Positions 44,901 through 50,969 of a stretch of DNA of 50,969 nt are shown here, one piece after another (the stretch's first letter is position 1; each line of letters starts with the position of its first letter). The notes under the pieces were generated by a model. The model saw nothing but the letters and a program-made list of their open reading frames with translations, was not told where the DNA came from and ran no database searches. The translations under genes were made by a program, and so were the position numbers. Location: assembly GCA_019240835.1 (NCBI GenBank), contig JAFAXQ010000079.1, forward strand, positions 1 through 50,969, read 5' to 3'. Source of the stretch: Ktedonobacteraceae bacterium. Its GTDB lineage: Bacteria; Chloroflexota; Ktedonobacteria; Ktedonobacterales; Ktedonobacteraceae.

Positions 44901-45793
44901 TGCCATGACTGGACGAAGTGTTCTGCGAAGTCGCCGGGGGTATTGGTAAACTCGATTACCTGATCGCGGAAAGTCCCTTCAGCCAGCAGCGCGCCTAGAA
45001 GGAAGCCCGTATCCTCGTCCAACTTCTCTGGAAGTGTGTGCTGCGTCATACGAGATTTGGGGAGAATGGAGGGATAGAATGGATGCAGGTCAACGGGCTG
45101 CTCCGGCCACAACATAGTGCTTCGATCCAGGACCAAGTAGTCGCCGATGGCTAATTGGGCAATTGTCTTCCAAGTGAGCGTGACTCGCCCATCAGAATCG
45201 TGAGGTATTGCCACTAGCAGAGGATGGTTTGCCGTGCCTGTGACTTCATATCCTCGCTGCGTCCGCACTTTCCACGTCGGAAGTGCACCGCAATCCCACC
45301 ACTTACTGGCCGTATTGGTTTTGCCATCCTTTGAGAGGATACGCACAGAAATGTCTTCGACGCCTGGTTGCGAGATCTGGCTGATCGGCACCAGACCTTT
45401 ATCGGTAACGACGAGCGTGTCTCCCGTTACGCAATAGCGCATAGCAGCGGGTGGGTCATCATCCTGTGACCCGAAGTTGCCCTGCCCTAGTACTAACGGG
45501 TAGCGCATTGCCCAAGGTTGCGCCATACGGACCAGCGTATCGTAAACCGCAACATCGCCATGCGGATGGTAACTCTTTAATACCTCCCCTACGACACCTG
45601 CACTCTTGCGGAACTGCTTTGTCGATTGCAGCCCCATTTGATCCATAGCATAAAGAACGCGTCGATGAACAGGCTTCAGACCATCTCGTACATCAGGCAG
45701 CGCACGACTAACAATAACACTCATAGAGTAGTCGAGATAAGCACTGGTCATTTGTTCAACAATATCGACGGGCTTAATAGTGCCCAGTTCCAT
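41960..45793 (-). CDS. gyrA: DNA gyrase subunit A with intein
   Basis: 1277 residues: an 837-residue GyrA plus an intein. The N-terminal domain has [12 protein letters not shown] and the active site AAMRY with Tyr120, which attacks DNA. The C-terminal beta-pinwheel domain contains the GyrA box QRRGGRG, separating it from ParC. The intein (121-560) interrupts the protein directly after Tyr120, so splicing must happen before gyrase can work. SD GAGG lies before the ATG. The acidic tail is [17 protein letters not shown]. gyrB is not in the window. Confidence 0.97.
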   Translation of the reverse strand: MELGTIKPVDIVEQMTSAYLDYSMSVIVSRALPDVRDGLKPVHRRVLYAMDQMGLQSTKQFRKSAGVVGEVLKSYHPHGDVAVYDTLVRMAQPWAMRYPLVLGQGNFGSQDDDPPAAMRYCVTGDTLVVTDKGLVPISQISQPGVEDISVRILSKDGKTNTASKWWDCGALPTWKVRTQRGYEVTGTANHPLLVAIPHDSDGRVTLTWKTIAQLAIGDYLVLDRSTMLWPEQPVDLHPFYPSILPKSRMTQHTLPEKLDEDTGFLLGALLAEGTFRDQVIEFTNTPGDFAEHFVQSWQRVFPTCRLHIFERQPVSYGKKPFLQIQVVSQHVMAFIQALGLSGRPAQRQIPEAILRSPRRVAAAFLRGLFEGDGAVEKSGRSLLRINLTARNYLMLRQIQTLLLRFGIVASLNNDRTRQIYRLLITGRDNIALFANEIGFTSAVKSKALAATLDLHTGRALSRTDYIPYLAEYVRTYATHGQREWLSKHNFDRSDRLIATLPRLAQVLPAVAVAEIEDLARQHYLFERVESIEDAGEQPVYSVRVDSICHSFVANGFVNHNTEAKMAAIADELLRDIDRDTVDFNPNYDNQTTEPSVMPARLPNLLLNGSTGIAVGMATNIPPHNLVEVCNAIISLIDNPEATTEDLSQIVRGPDFPTGGIIQGREGIRNTYANGRGRIVVRARLHCEELERGRVNIIVTELPYQVNKAELVKKIAELARDKKIDGISEVRDESDRQGMRMVIELKRDASPDNIINLLYKYTALQSAFNANMLALVDKQPRTLTLKNFLQHHIHHREAVITRRTRYDLAKAEARKHILEGLRIALDNLDAVIKTIRQSQGETAGLVEELRQQFGFSEEQAKAVLALTLARLAGLERRKIEEEYKNVLKDIAYYTLLLSDINEIRKLIKHDLQELKEKYGDARRSEIHDSEANEFKEEDLITNEEVVVTLTERGYIKRLPSSTYRAQRRGGRGITGMVTREDDAVRHLLVTRNHDSLLFFTDRGRVFQLRVYELPDVSRTAKGEHLINLISIEQRERITAIVCVPKGISRDFLIVGTSKGEVKKIAMEEFEVVRRQGLIAMNLDDDDELIGAKLARTDDDVLMITAQGQAIRFNVADLRSASRTSGGVRGIRLDRGDVVVSLNLTPKDSELLIVTEYGYGKRTPIEDYPRHSRGGGGVITAKVTEKTGRVATARVITSHDNDLMIISASGVVIRQDVNLIKRAGRATQGVTLMNLAEGDTVVAVATTNGKKLEIAPDSNSETEQADSAEEQGENAGEET
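44114..45433 (-). mobile_element. GyrA intein with LAGLIDADG endonuclease
   Basis: Codons 121-560 of gyrA. It begins CVTGDTLVV (Cys1), has the TxxH block in GTANHPLLV, and ends [11 protein letters not shown] before Thr +1. The homing-endonuclease motifs are [12 protein letters not shown] and [12 protein letters not shown]. All splicing residues are present. The insertion site, right after the catalytic Tyr, is the same site used by mycobacterial GyrA inteins. Confidence 0.93.
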
Positions 45794-45963
45794 AATATAT
45801 CCTCATTATAAAGTAAGACTTGGCTAGCCAGAAGGCAATTGGGCTGGAGTGTAGCACAAAAATGGAGGGGTCTGAGAAAATTCGTTCCTACATTATTATA
45901 GCACAAATTAGTGCAGATTAGTAGCGTTTTTGAATTTAGGGCTATTCCAACTTGTTCTCTGTT

Positions 45964-46292
45964 TCATCGAAGAACGATGGGCTTGGATGAGTCGGCATTC
46001 TGTACAATGAGGTAACATGCGTAGCGTGAGAGATGGACATTGTCTACTTTGCGCTTGGCTCCCTTACCCACACGCTCATATGAGCGAAATGATCTGAAAG
46101 GGCTTGCCCGCTGTTCTGACAAGCCTCCTCTGCTTTTTGGATAGCATTCTTGAACTTACCGTACTCAGTATAACCAAGGATTTTTGACAAATCACGTGCG
46201 CTCCAGTATTCACTACCATCCTCAGTTTCTCTGCGGATCGCCTCAAATGGTAAGTGATGTGACATGTCGGTTGTTTCATCGTGACTACTCAT
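45964..46292 (-). pseudogene. dinD: Frameshifted and truncated dinD remnant
   Basis: From ATG 46292, behind AAAGGAG, the frame reads DinD N-terminal sequence: LPFEAIRRETEDGSEYWSAR, LSKILGYTEY, AEEACQNSGQAL, DHFAHM. It then leaves the family and stops at 46044. In the next frame DinD resumes: VGKGAKRKVDNVHLSRYACY, then LIVQNADSSKPIV, ending at a TGA at 45964-45966. So one base has been gained or lost near 46075, and the C-terminal half is missing. DinD is an SOS-induced protein of uncertain function. Confidence 0.85.
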
Positions 46293-46469
46293 AACAACTC
46301 CTTTATATCGAGTGGGACCTTCGGTTAGAGCAAAAGTATCAATTCGACCAGGAAGTCTAAAAAAGTAGGAAACGATAAAGCCTACAAACACACCTACAGT
46401 GGCCCAACCAGCACCCCTTAGCAAAAATATACCTATCTGCATTAACCAATGCACTAACCTATCTTTCAT
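46044..46469 (-). CDS. Membrane-segment protein in frame with the dinD remnant
   Basis: The open frame of 141 codons begins with a transmembrane segment (~8-38, GIFLLRGAGWATVGVFVGF) and reads in frame into the dinD remnant at 46292. GGAAAGAG precedes its ATG. Either a small membrane gene lost its own stop and now reads into dinD, or the upstream part is not translated. Only the region above 46292 is distinct from the remnant. Confidence 0.35.
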   Translation of the reverse strand: MKDRLVHWLMQIGIFLLRGAGWATVGVFVGFIVSYFFRLPGRIDTFALTEGPTRYKGVVMSSHDETTDMSHHLPFEAIRRETEDGSEYWSARDLSKILGYTEYGKFKNAIQKAEEACQNSGQALSDHFAHMSVWVREPSAK

Positions 46470-46688
46470 TATCCACTCTTTCCTAAGTTCATCTCGTCAT
46501 GACGTTGTACGCAAATTTGACACTATAGCAGACATTTTAGCAGCAACACAAGCTCATTTACAAACTATTCGTAGTGTTTAGCCACAGATTTTTGCAAAAA
46601 CCCGTGGGGCACCTGTCACGCAACCAGCGCTGTTGGGAATTTGCTCTGATGGTATACTAAGGGCAAGTATGTGGAGGAGGTAGGCGAA

Positions 46689-46913
46689 ATGCCCCAAAAG
46701 ATTAGAGAACTCAAAGCAAGGCTACGTAAGGCCGGTTTTACATTTCGTCCAGGTAAAGGAAGTCATATAGTCTTTAGACATCCCCATCTTCCAGGTGAAA
46801 GACTCGTGCTTTCTGGAAGCGATGGAGATGATGCCCAACGCTATCAAGAAAAGGATGTACAGGATGTACTAGAGAAGTTACGAAACAAGCTACGATGGGA
46901 GGAAAGAAAATGA
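46689..46913 (+). CDS. hicA: HicA-type mRNA interferase toxin
   Basis: 74 residues of the HicA double-stranded-RNA-binding-like fold. The catalytic His is H26 in GKGSHIVFRHP. It cuts mRNA when not bound by HicB. The start is ATG 46689, behind GGAGGAGG; an upstream in-frame ATG is rejected. The stop overlaps the hicB start by four bases (ATGA). Confidence 0.9.
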   Translation: MPQKIRELKARLRKAGFTFRPGKGSHIVFRHPHLPGERLVLSGSDGDDAQRYQEKDVQDVLEKLRNKLRWEERK

Positions 46914-47125
46914 GCAATTATGAAGAGCAGTACTCGATGAACATTCAGTACGATCCTATTGATAAAATCTACGTGGTCACAGTCCCAGAACTTCCCGGTT
47001 GCCACACTCACGGAAAGACATATGAAGAAGCTGTTCGACAAGGGCAGGATGCTATCGCTAGTTGGCTCGCTGATGCCAAGGCGGCGGGAGAAGCTATTCC
47101 CCCACCTCGCGTGTTGACTAGATAA
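46910..47125 (+). CDS. hicB: HicB-type antitoxin
   Basis: 71 residues of the HicB partial RNase H-like fold: YSMNIQYDPIDKIYVVTVPE, GCHTHGKTYEEAV and AIASWLADA. There is no C-terminal DNA-binding domain, so it is the short form. The start is ATG 46910, behind GGGAGG. It neutralises HicA. Confidence 0.9.
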   Translation: MSNYEEQYSMNIQYDPIDKIYVVTVPELPGCHTHGKTYEEAVRQGQDAIASWLADAKAAGEAIPPPRVLTR

Positions 47126-47135
47126 ATAGTTCTTT

Positions 47136-47163
47136 CACGTCGCCCCACTTGCGGGGCGACGTG
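47136..47163. terminator. GC-rich hairpin after hicAB
   Basis: CACGTCGCCCC (47136-47146) pairs with GGGGCGACGTG (47153-47163) over a six-base loop. It lies between convergent hicB and dxs. No T-tract. Confidence 0.55.
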
Positions 47164-47187
47164 AGGCAACAAAACAACAATGCAATG

Positions 47188-49137
47188 TTATAAAACACCC
47201 TGTTTTTGGGAACTATGCTCTTCTGAGCGTACCATCGCTCGTATAGTCTCTTTCACATGTGCCGAGGAGATACCGTACAGCTCTTTGAGGATCGTCGGTG
47301 CGCCATGCTCCACAAACTTGTCCGGCAGGCCAATCAGTCGTATATCTATATCCTTCAAGTCGTGAGCCTCCAACAGTTCTAGCACGGCACTACCGAAGCC
47401 GGTGGCGACGACATGATCTTCGATGGTGACAAGCCGGCGCGTACCTCTTGCCAACTGTAGGATCATCTCCTCATCTAGCGGTTTAGCCCAGCGAGCGTTC
47501 ACCACCGCGACACGAATGCCTTCCTCTAGTAGCTCTTTTGCTGCTATCTTGGCTTGCGCTACAGTTGAACCATAAGCAAGAATAGCACATTCTAAAGCTT
47601 GTGCCTCCTCACATGTTGCAGGACTGAGCAGTTCAGCCTTGCCGATCTGCAGTGTGTGCAATTCTTCTGTCAGCGCAACGCCCAGCGCTTTCCCCCGTGG
47701 ATAGCGCAGTCCAACTGGCCCATCCATATAGATAGCTGTATAGAGCATGTGGCGCAGCTCTTCCTCGTCCTTTGGAGCCATGAGCTTCATGTTTGGAATA
47801 GAGCGCATAAAGCCAATGTCAAAGACACCGTGCTGCGTAGGACCATCCTCGCCGACGATACCTGCACGGTCCATAGCAAACACAACATGAAGGTTCTGAA
47901 CGCAGATGTCGTGAATCACCTGGTCATAGGCACGCTGCAGGAAAGTGGAGTAGATGGCCACCACGGGGCACAAGCCAGCGACTGCTATACCGCCTGCAAA
48001 GGTGACAGCATGCTGCTCAGCGATACCAACGTCGAAGTAGCGTTCAGGAAAGCGTTGTTGCATCTTCTTGAGGCCAGTGCCCTCCGCCATCGCAGCGGTG
48101 ATGCCAATGATAGAGGGATCCTTCTCAGCTATCGCTACCAGTGTATTGGCGAAGACCTCCGTGTAACTCGGCGGGTCAGTAGGATTCTTCTTGATGGTTC
48201 CAGTGACATAATCGAATGCACCGGGGCCATGCCACTTCGTCGAGTCCTCCTCCGCCACCTCCCAGCCTTTACCTTTCTTCGTGACCACCTGTACCATCAC
48301 AGGCCCCTTCATCTGCTTCACATTCTTGAACACGTCCAGCAGCAGAGGCAGGTTATGTCCGTCGAAAGGGCCGAAAAACTTAAAGCCTAACTCTTCAAAG
48401 ATAGCTCCATTCTTATTATACATAACAAACTGCTTGAAGCTCGTCTCTGCCCGCCCTGCTGCCTCACGCGCTTTTTTACCAATTATCGGCAAACGCTCTA
48501 TCAATGCCTTAGCCATCTCGCGCAAGCGATGGTAGCTAGGGGTAGTCTGCATATGGCGCACTTTTGTTAGGTAGTGGTGCAGTGCGCCGACGTTATCCGA
48601 AATTGACTTGTCATTATCATTCAAAACGACAATGAGATTTTTCTTCAGGCTACCGGCGTTATTAATGGCCTCTAGAGCCATACCACCGGTCAACGCACCA
48701 TCCCCAATAATAGCCACAACTTTAAAATCTTGGCCTTGTAGGTCGCGTGCTACTGCCAGGCCAAGAGCAGCCGAGATAGATGTACTAGCATGACTGGCAC
48801 CAAAGACATCGTAGGGGCTTTCGTCGCGGCGCAAGTAGCCAGAGAGGCCCCCAAATTGACGAATGGTATGGAAGCGCTCACGACGGCCTGTGAGCAGCTT
48901 GTGGACATACGCTTGGTGACCAATGTCCCATACAAGCAGGTCATTGGGCGTATGAAATATGTAGTGCAGAGCCATAGTAAGCTCTACCACACCTAGATTG
49001 GGCGCTAGGTGCCCGCCCTTCACCGAAACTTTCTCAATGATTTCACGCCGGATCTCTTCTGCCAACTGTTCCATCTGCGGAATAGTGAGCTTACGTAGTT
49101 GTTCTGGATCATCGATGCTGTCGAGAATCCTTATCAA
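47188..49137 (-). CDS. dxs: 1-Deoxy-D-xylulose-5-phosphate synthase
   Basis: Thiamine-diphosphate enzyme that condenses pyruvate and glyceraldehyde 3-phosphate, the first step of the MEP isoprenoid route that supplies undecaprenyl carriers. 649 residues. Motifs are VKGGHLAPNLGVVELT, WDIGHQAYVHKLLTGR, the ThDP-binding GDGALTGGMALEAINNAG, and the central VGIAEQHAVTFAGG and DRAGIVGEDGPTQHG. The start is TTG 49137 behind GGAGG; an out-of-frame ATG lies nearby. Confidence 0.96.
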   Translation of the reverse strand: MIRILDSIDDPEQLRKLTIPQMEQLAEEIRREIIEKVSVKGGHLAPNLGVVELTMALHYIFHTPNDLLVWDIGHQAYVHKLLTGRRERFHTIRQFGGLSGYLRRDESPYDVFGASHASTSISAALGLAVARDLQGQDFKVVAIIGDGALTGGMALEAINNAGSLKKNLIVVLNDNDKSISDNVGALHHYLTKVRHMQTTPSYHRLREMAKALIERLPIIGKKAREAAGRAETSFKQFVMYNKNGAIFEELGFKFFGPFDGHNLPLLLDVFKNVKQMKGPVMVQVVTKKGKGWEVAEEDSTKWHGPGAFDYVTGTIKKNPTDPPSYTEVFANTLVAIAEKDPSIIGITAAMAEGTGLKKMQQRFPERYFDVGIAEQHAVTFAGGIAVAGLCPVVAIYSTFLQRAYDQVIHDICVQNLHVVFAMDRAGIVGEDGPTQHGVFDIGFMRSIPNMKLMAPKDEEELRHMLYTAIYMDGPVGLRYPRGKALGVALTEELHTLQIGKAELLSPATCEEAQALECAILAYGSTVAQAKIAAKELLEEGIRVAVVNARWAKPLDEEMILQLARGTRRLVTIEDHVVATGFGSAVLELLEAHDLKDIDIRLIGLPDKFVEHGAPTILKELYGISSAHVKETIRAMVRSEEHSSQKQGVL

Positions 49138-49441
49138 GTGTTTCCTCCATACTATTTAGAGCATATTGCATTGACTGTCCTGATATTATAGGAGCGCTTA
49201 TGCAAGCTGACAAACATCTTGACACAAAATTCATGTACATAGAGGCTTGACAGCATCTGAAGCGTCTCTACAAGGCTCTTCACGCCAATACAAACCATCT
49301 TGACAGCATGCCTTTTTCTTCCTATCATGGCATGAAGTCAGTAAAGGCTTGCTTACACCATTTGCAGTGATGGAGTAAAGGGAGGTCTTTGACTCCGTCC
49401 CACGTGTATAACCATACTTGAGCACAAAAGGAAGGCAGGAT
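49138..49441. other. Divergent intergenic region
   Basis: 304 bases between dxs and the acidic-protein gene. It holds three TTGACA boxes, two within the repeat CTTGACAGCAT (near 49247 and 49299). Only the last has a well-placed -10. No gene is visible. Confidence 0.5.
49300..49328 (+). promoter_or_regulatory. Sigma-70 promoter for the acidic-protein gene
   Basis: TTGACA (49300-49305), 17-base spacer, TATCAT (49323-49328). Confidence 0.6.
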
Positions 49442-49975
49442 ATGATAAGAAAAGACAGCGAGAAAGACTCAGAACGACCGCATTACTATTCCCAGTTTTG
49501 GTTAGATGTAGCTGCCGGTCGCACAGTTATTGGAGGGCCAAAGTCTGGCGAAGAGCTAGATGTAGTGGAGCCGGAGCAGGAGCCTGCCATAGAGCACGCA
49601 GACGAAGACGACTTTAGCGATCAGCATGACGTAAGCGCTTCGCTTCCTCTTGATGGACGTGAAGAGAGCATTGCTCCTCCCGTCACAAAACCCATTGCCA
49701 CACCAGAAGAGTTTATTGAGCCGGAGCCAGAGGAAGTAGAAGCAGCGGCAGAAGACCAGAACTTTGAGCACCCTGAGTTACAGGATAGCGAAATTCCGGA
49801 TGTGGAGCTTGACGTGGAGGAAGAGCAGGAACACGACGAGGAGGAGGAATATGAAGAGGAGGAAGACGAAGAGGAGGGATGGGGCGGACGCAGCAGTAAA
49901 AAACGCAACAAGTCTGTACGCCCGTCCAAGACCACCAAGCGTTCCAGGCGTGATCCACGCCGTAGCGGATACTAG
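49442..49975 (+). CDS. Acidic protein with basic tail, unknown function
   Basis: 177 residues. The N-terminus (residues ~12-45) is the only part with ordinary composition (YYSQFWLDVAAGRTVIGG). The middle is strongly acidic, reaching long Glu/Asp runs (e.g. EQEHDEEEEYEEEEDEEE), and the last ~25 residues are basic (SSKKRNKSVRPSKTTKRSRR). The start is ATG 49442, with AGG-rich sequence upstream. No family is recognised. It is likely disordered; such acidic/basic proteins can bind nucleic acids or ribosomes, but nothing here proves that. Confidence 0.75.
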   Translation: MIRKDSEKDSERPHYYSQFWLDVAAGRTVIGGPKSGEELDVVEPEQEPAIEHADEDDFSDQHDVSASLPLDGREESIAPPVTKPIATPEEFIEPEPEEVEAAAEDQNFEHPELQDSEIPDVELDVEEEQEHDEEEEYEEEEDEEEGWGGRSSKKRNKSVRPSKTTKRSRRDPRRSGY

Positions 49976-50062
49976 TGCATACTCGCGCAACCTTTTCGGA
50001 AAAGAATCCTCGGTTGCGCGGCAATCCCATCTTTTGTATCCTGGTACCGGCCTCTTCGTCCT

Positions 50063-50104
50063 AGGCTTTGCGACAGTTCCCTACGAACTGTCGAGGATTG
50101 AAAC
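50063..50104 (+). repeat. 42-bp dispersed palindromic element, copy B
   Basis: Runs from AGGCTTTG to GAGGATTGAAAC with stem arms CGACAGTTC and GAACTGTCG around loop CCTAC. Its flanks match copy A in inverse orientation and it aligns with copy C. It lies alone between two genes, near a terminator. Confidence 0.75.
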
Positions 50105-50120
50105 ATACAAAGACAGGCAC

Positions 50121-50158
50121 CCAAAAAGGCCGCTGGCTTTCGGCGGCGGCCCTTTTGG
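50121..50158. terminator. Bidirectional terminator
   Basis: CCAAAAAGGCCGC (50121-50133) pairs with GCGGCCCTTTTGG (50146-50158), one mismatch, 12-base loop. The T-runs lie in the stems, so it can serve both the acidic-protein gene and gdh. Confidence 0.7.
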
Positions 50159-50172
50159 ATGCTTATTCGTTT

Positions 50173-50969
50173 CTAGGGGTAGATGCCCCGTATCTGTGTT
50201 GCTTCGGCAACGCGTGCAATCGCCAACATATTAGCAGCCAAGCGCAGATCACAGTGATAGTGGTCCGCTTTTTCTGCCACTGCGGTGAATGAGCGATTCA
50301 TAATGACCTCCAACCTCTGAGTAATCTCTTCAACTCCCCAGAAGAAGCTCTGCAGGTCTTGTACCCATTCAAAGTAACTGACCGTTACACCGCCAGCGTT
50401 GGCCAGAATATCAGGAATGACCAAAGTTCCTCTCTTGAAGAGGATGGCGTCTGCCTCTGGCGTCGTTGGGCCATTGGCAGCTTCGGCGACGATACGCGCT
50501 TGAACCTTCTCAGCGTTGGCGAGGGTTATCACTCCTTCGGTTGCGGCAGGAATCACGATATCGCAGGGAACTTCGAGAACGTCTTGTGTACGAAGTGCTT
50601 GTGCTCGTGGAAAACCTACAACGGAGCCTCGTTCCTGCTTATGGCGCAGCACGGCAGCAGGATCAAGTCCCGACTCGCTGTAGATGCCTCCGCGTGTATC
50701 GCTGACCGCAACAATTTTGCACCCTTCATTGTGGAAGAGGCGAGCAGCAGTCGCGCCCGCATTGCCATAGCCTTGAATACTCACACGAGCTCCTCTTAAG
50801 GGCATATTAATGCGCTTAGCTGCCTGACGTGTCACAAACAGAACACCCGTTGCAGTCGCTTCATTGCGGCCTTCACTTCCGCCAATTGAGAGCGGCTTGC
50901 CCGTGACTACAGCAGGAATAGAGAAGCCTTCGTGCATAGAATAGGTATCCATAATCCACGCCATGACCT
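50173..50969 (-). CDS. Glu/Leu/Phe/Val dehydrogenase, C-terminal part (cut at window edge)
   Basis: At least 264 codons, open to the window edge. MAWIMDTYS and GKPLSIGGSEGRNEATATG lead into the NAD(P)-binding Rossmann fold (VSIQGYGNAGATAARL). ILANAGGVTVSYFEWVQD is the conserved C-terminal dehydrogenase motif. The N-terminal amino-acid-binding part lies beyond the window. It is most likely a glutamate dehydrogenase, which interconverts glutamate and 2-oxoglutarate with ammonium. It ends before the bidirectional terminator. Confidence 0.92.
   Translation of the reverse strand, partial: VMAWIMDTYSMHEGFSIPAVVTGKPLSIGGSEGRNEATATGVLFVTRQAAKRINMPLRGARVSIQGYGNAGATAARLFHNEGCKIVAVSDTRGGIYSESGLDPAAVLRHKQERGSVVGFPRAQALRTQDVLEVPCDIVIPAATEGVITLANAEKVQARIVAEAANGPTTPEADAILFKRGTLVIPDILANAGGVTVSYFEWVQDLQSFFWGVEEITQRLEVIMNRSFTAVAEKADHYHCDLRLAANMLAIARVAEATQIRGIYP

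Noticed and set aside
15479-50104. CRISPR array
   Set aside because: The three CRISPR-repeat-like elements are single and far apart. No regular spacers and no cas genes are present in the window.

Overview
The window is bacterial chromosome with mixed-strand, mostly short operons. Several features point to the class Ktedonobacteria (Chloroflexota): a TIR-WD40 protein, two PIG-V-like membrane mannosyltransferases, a membrane-anchored Baseplate_J-type protein beside an FtsA/PilM-like ATPase, a remnant of a large LuxR/ATPase regulator, and GTG/TTG starts with strong Shine-Dalgarno (SD) sequences. This placement is inference from gene content; no rRNA or tRNA gene was seen.

Layout. 1-2.9 kb: a cut-off minus-strand gene, a GntR/UTRA regulator with a 50-bp palindrome, fmt, and two related small membrane proteins. 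2.9-12.2 kb, minus strand: ruvX-mltG-uppP (cell envelope), an FtsA-like ATPase followed by a Baseplate_J-like anchored protein, and alaS. 12.3-15.3 kb: a Pnkp-type kinase, an orphan OmpR-type response regulator, and a YbdK-type carboxylate-amine ligase. 15.4-22.9 kb: a membrane-anchored beta-propeller protein, then a tight four-gene block of two ATP-grasp enzymes, an APH-fold protein lacking the usual catalytic Asp, and an ABC exporter with a C-terminal FHA domain. The block ends at a strong bidirectional terminator shared with an XRE-type HTH/TPR regulator.

24.4-30.3 kb: a small membrane protein, a Nudix-like protein, a PIG-V-like transferase, rny, a PHP phosphoesterase and a nitroreductase. 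30.3-32.2 kb: an accessory patch with an MNT nucleotidyltransferase, a TIR-WD40 protein with four nearly identical blades, and a LuxR remnant. 32.3-42 kb: a two-component pair and envelope/glycolipid genes (GT39-type, DUF2156, GtrA, PIG-V-like, GT-C). 42-51 kb: gyrA with a 440-residue intein at the active-site Tyr, a frameshifted dinD remnant, hicAB, dxs, an acidic/basic unknown protein, and a partial glutamate dehydrogenase.

The most interesting signals are three: the ATP-grasp/ATP-grasp/APH/ABC-FHA block, which may make, modify and export a small molecule under phospho-dependent control; a 42-bp dispersed palindromic element ending in ATTGAAAC like a CRISPR repeat, present in three single copies at three distant loci; and the FtsA-like/Baseplate_J pair, which may be a membrane-associated assembly. 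All proposed functions of these systems are inference.
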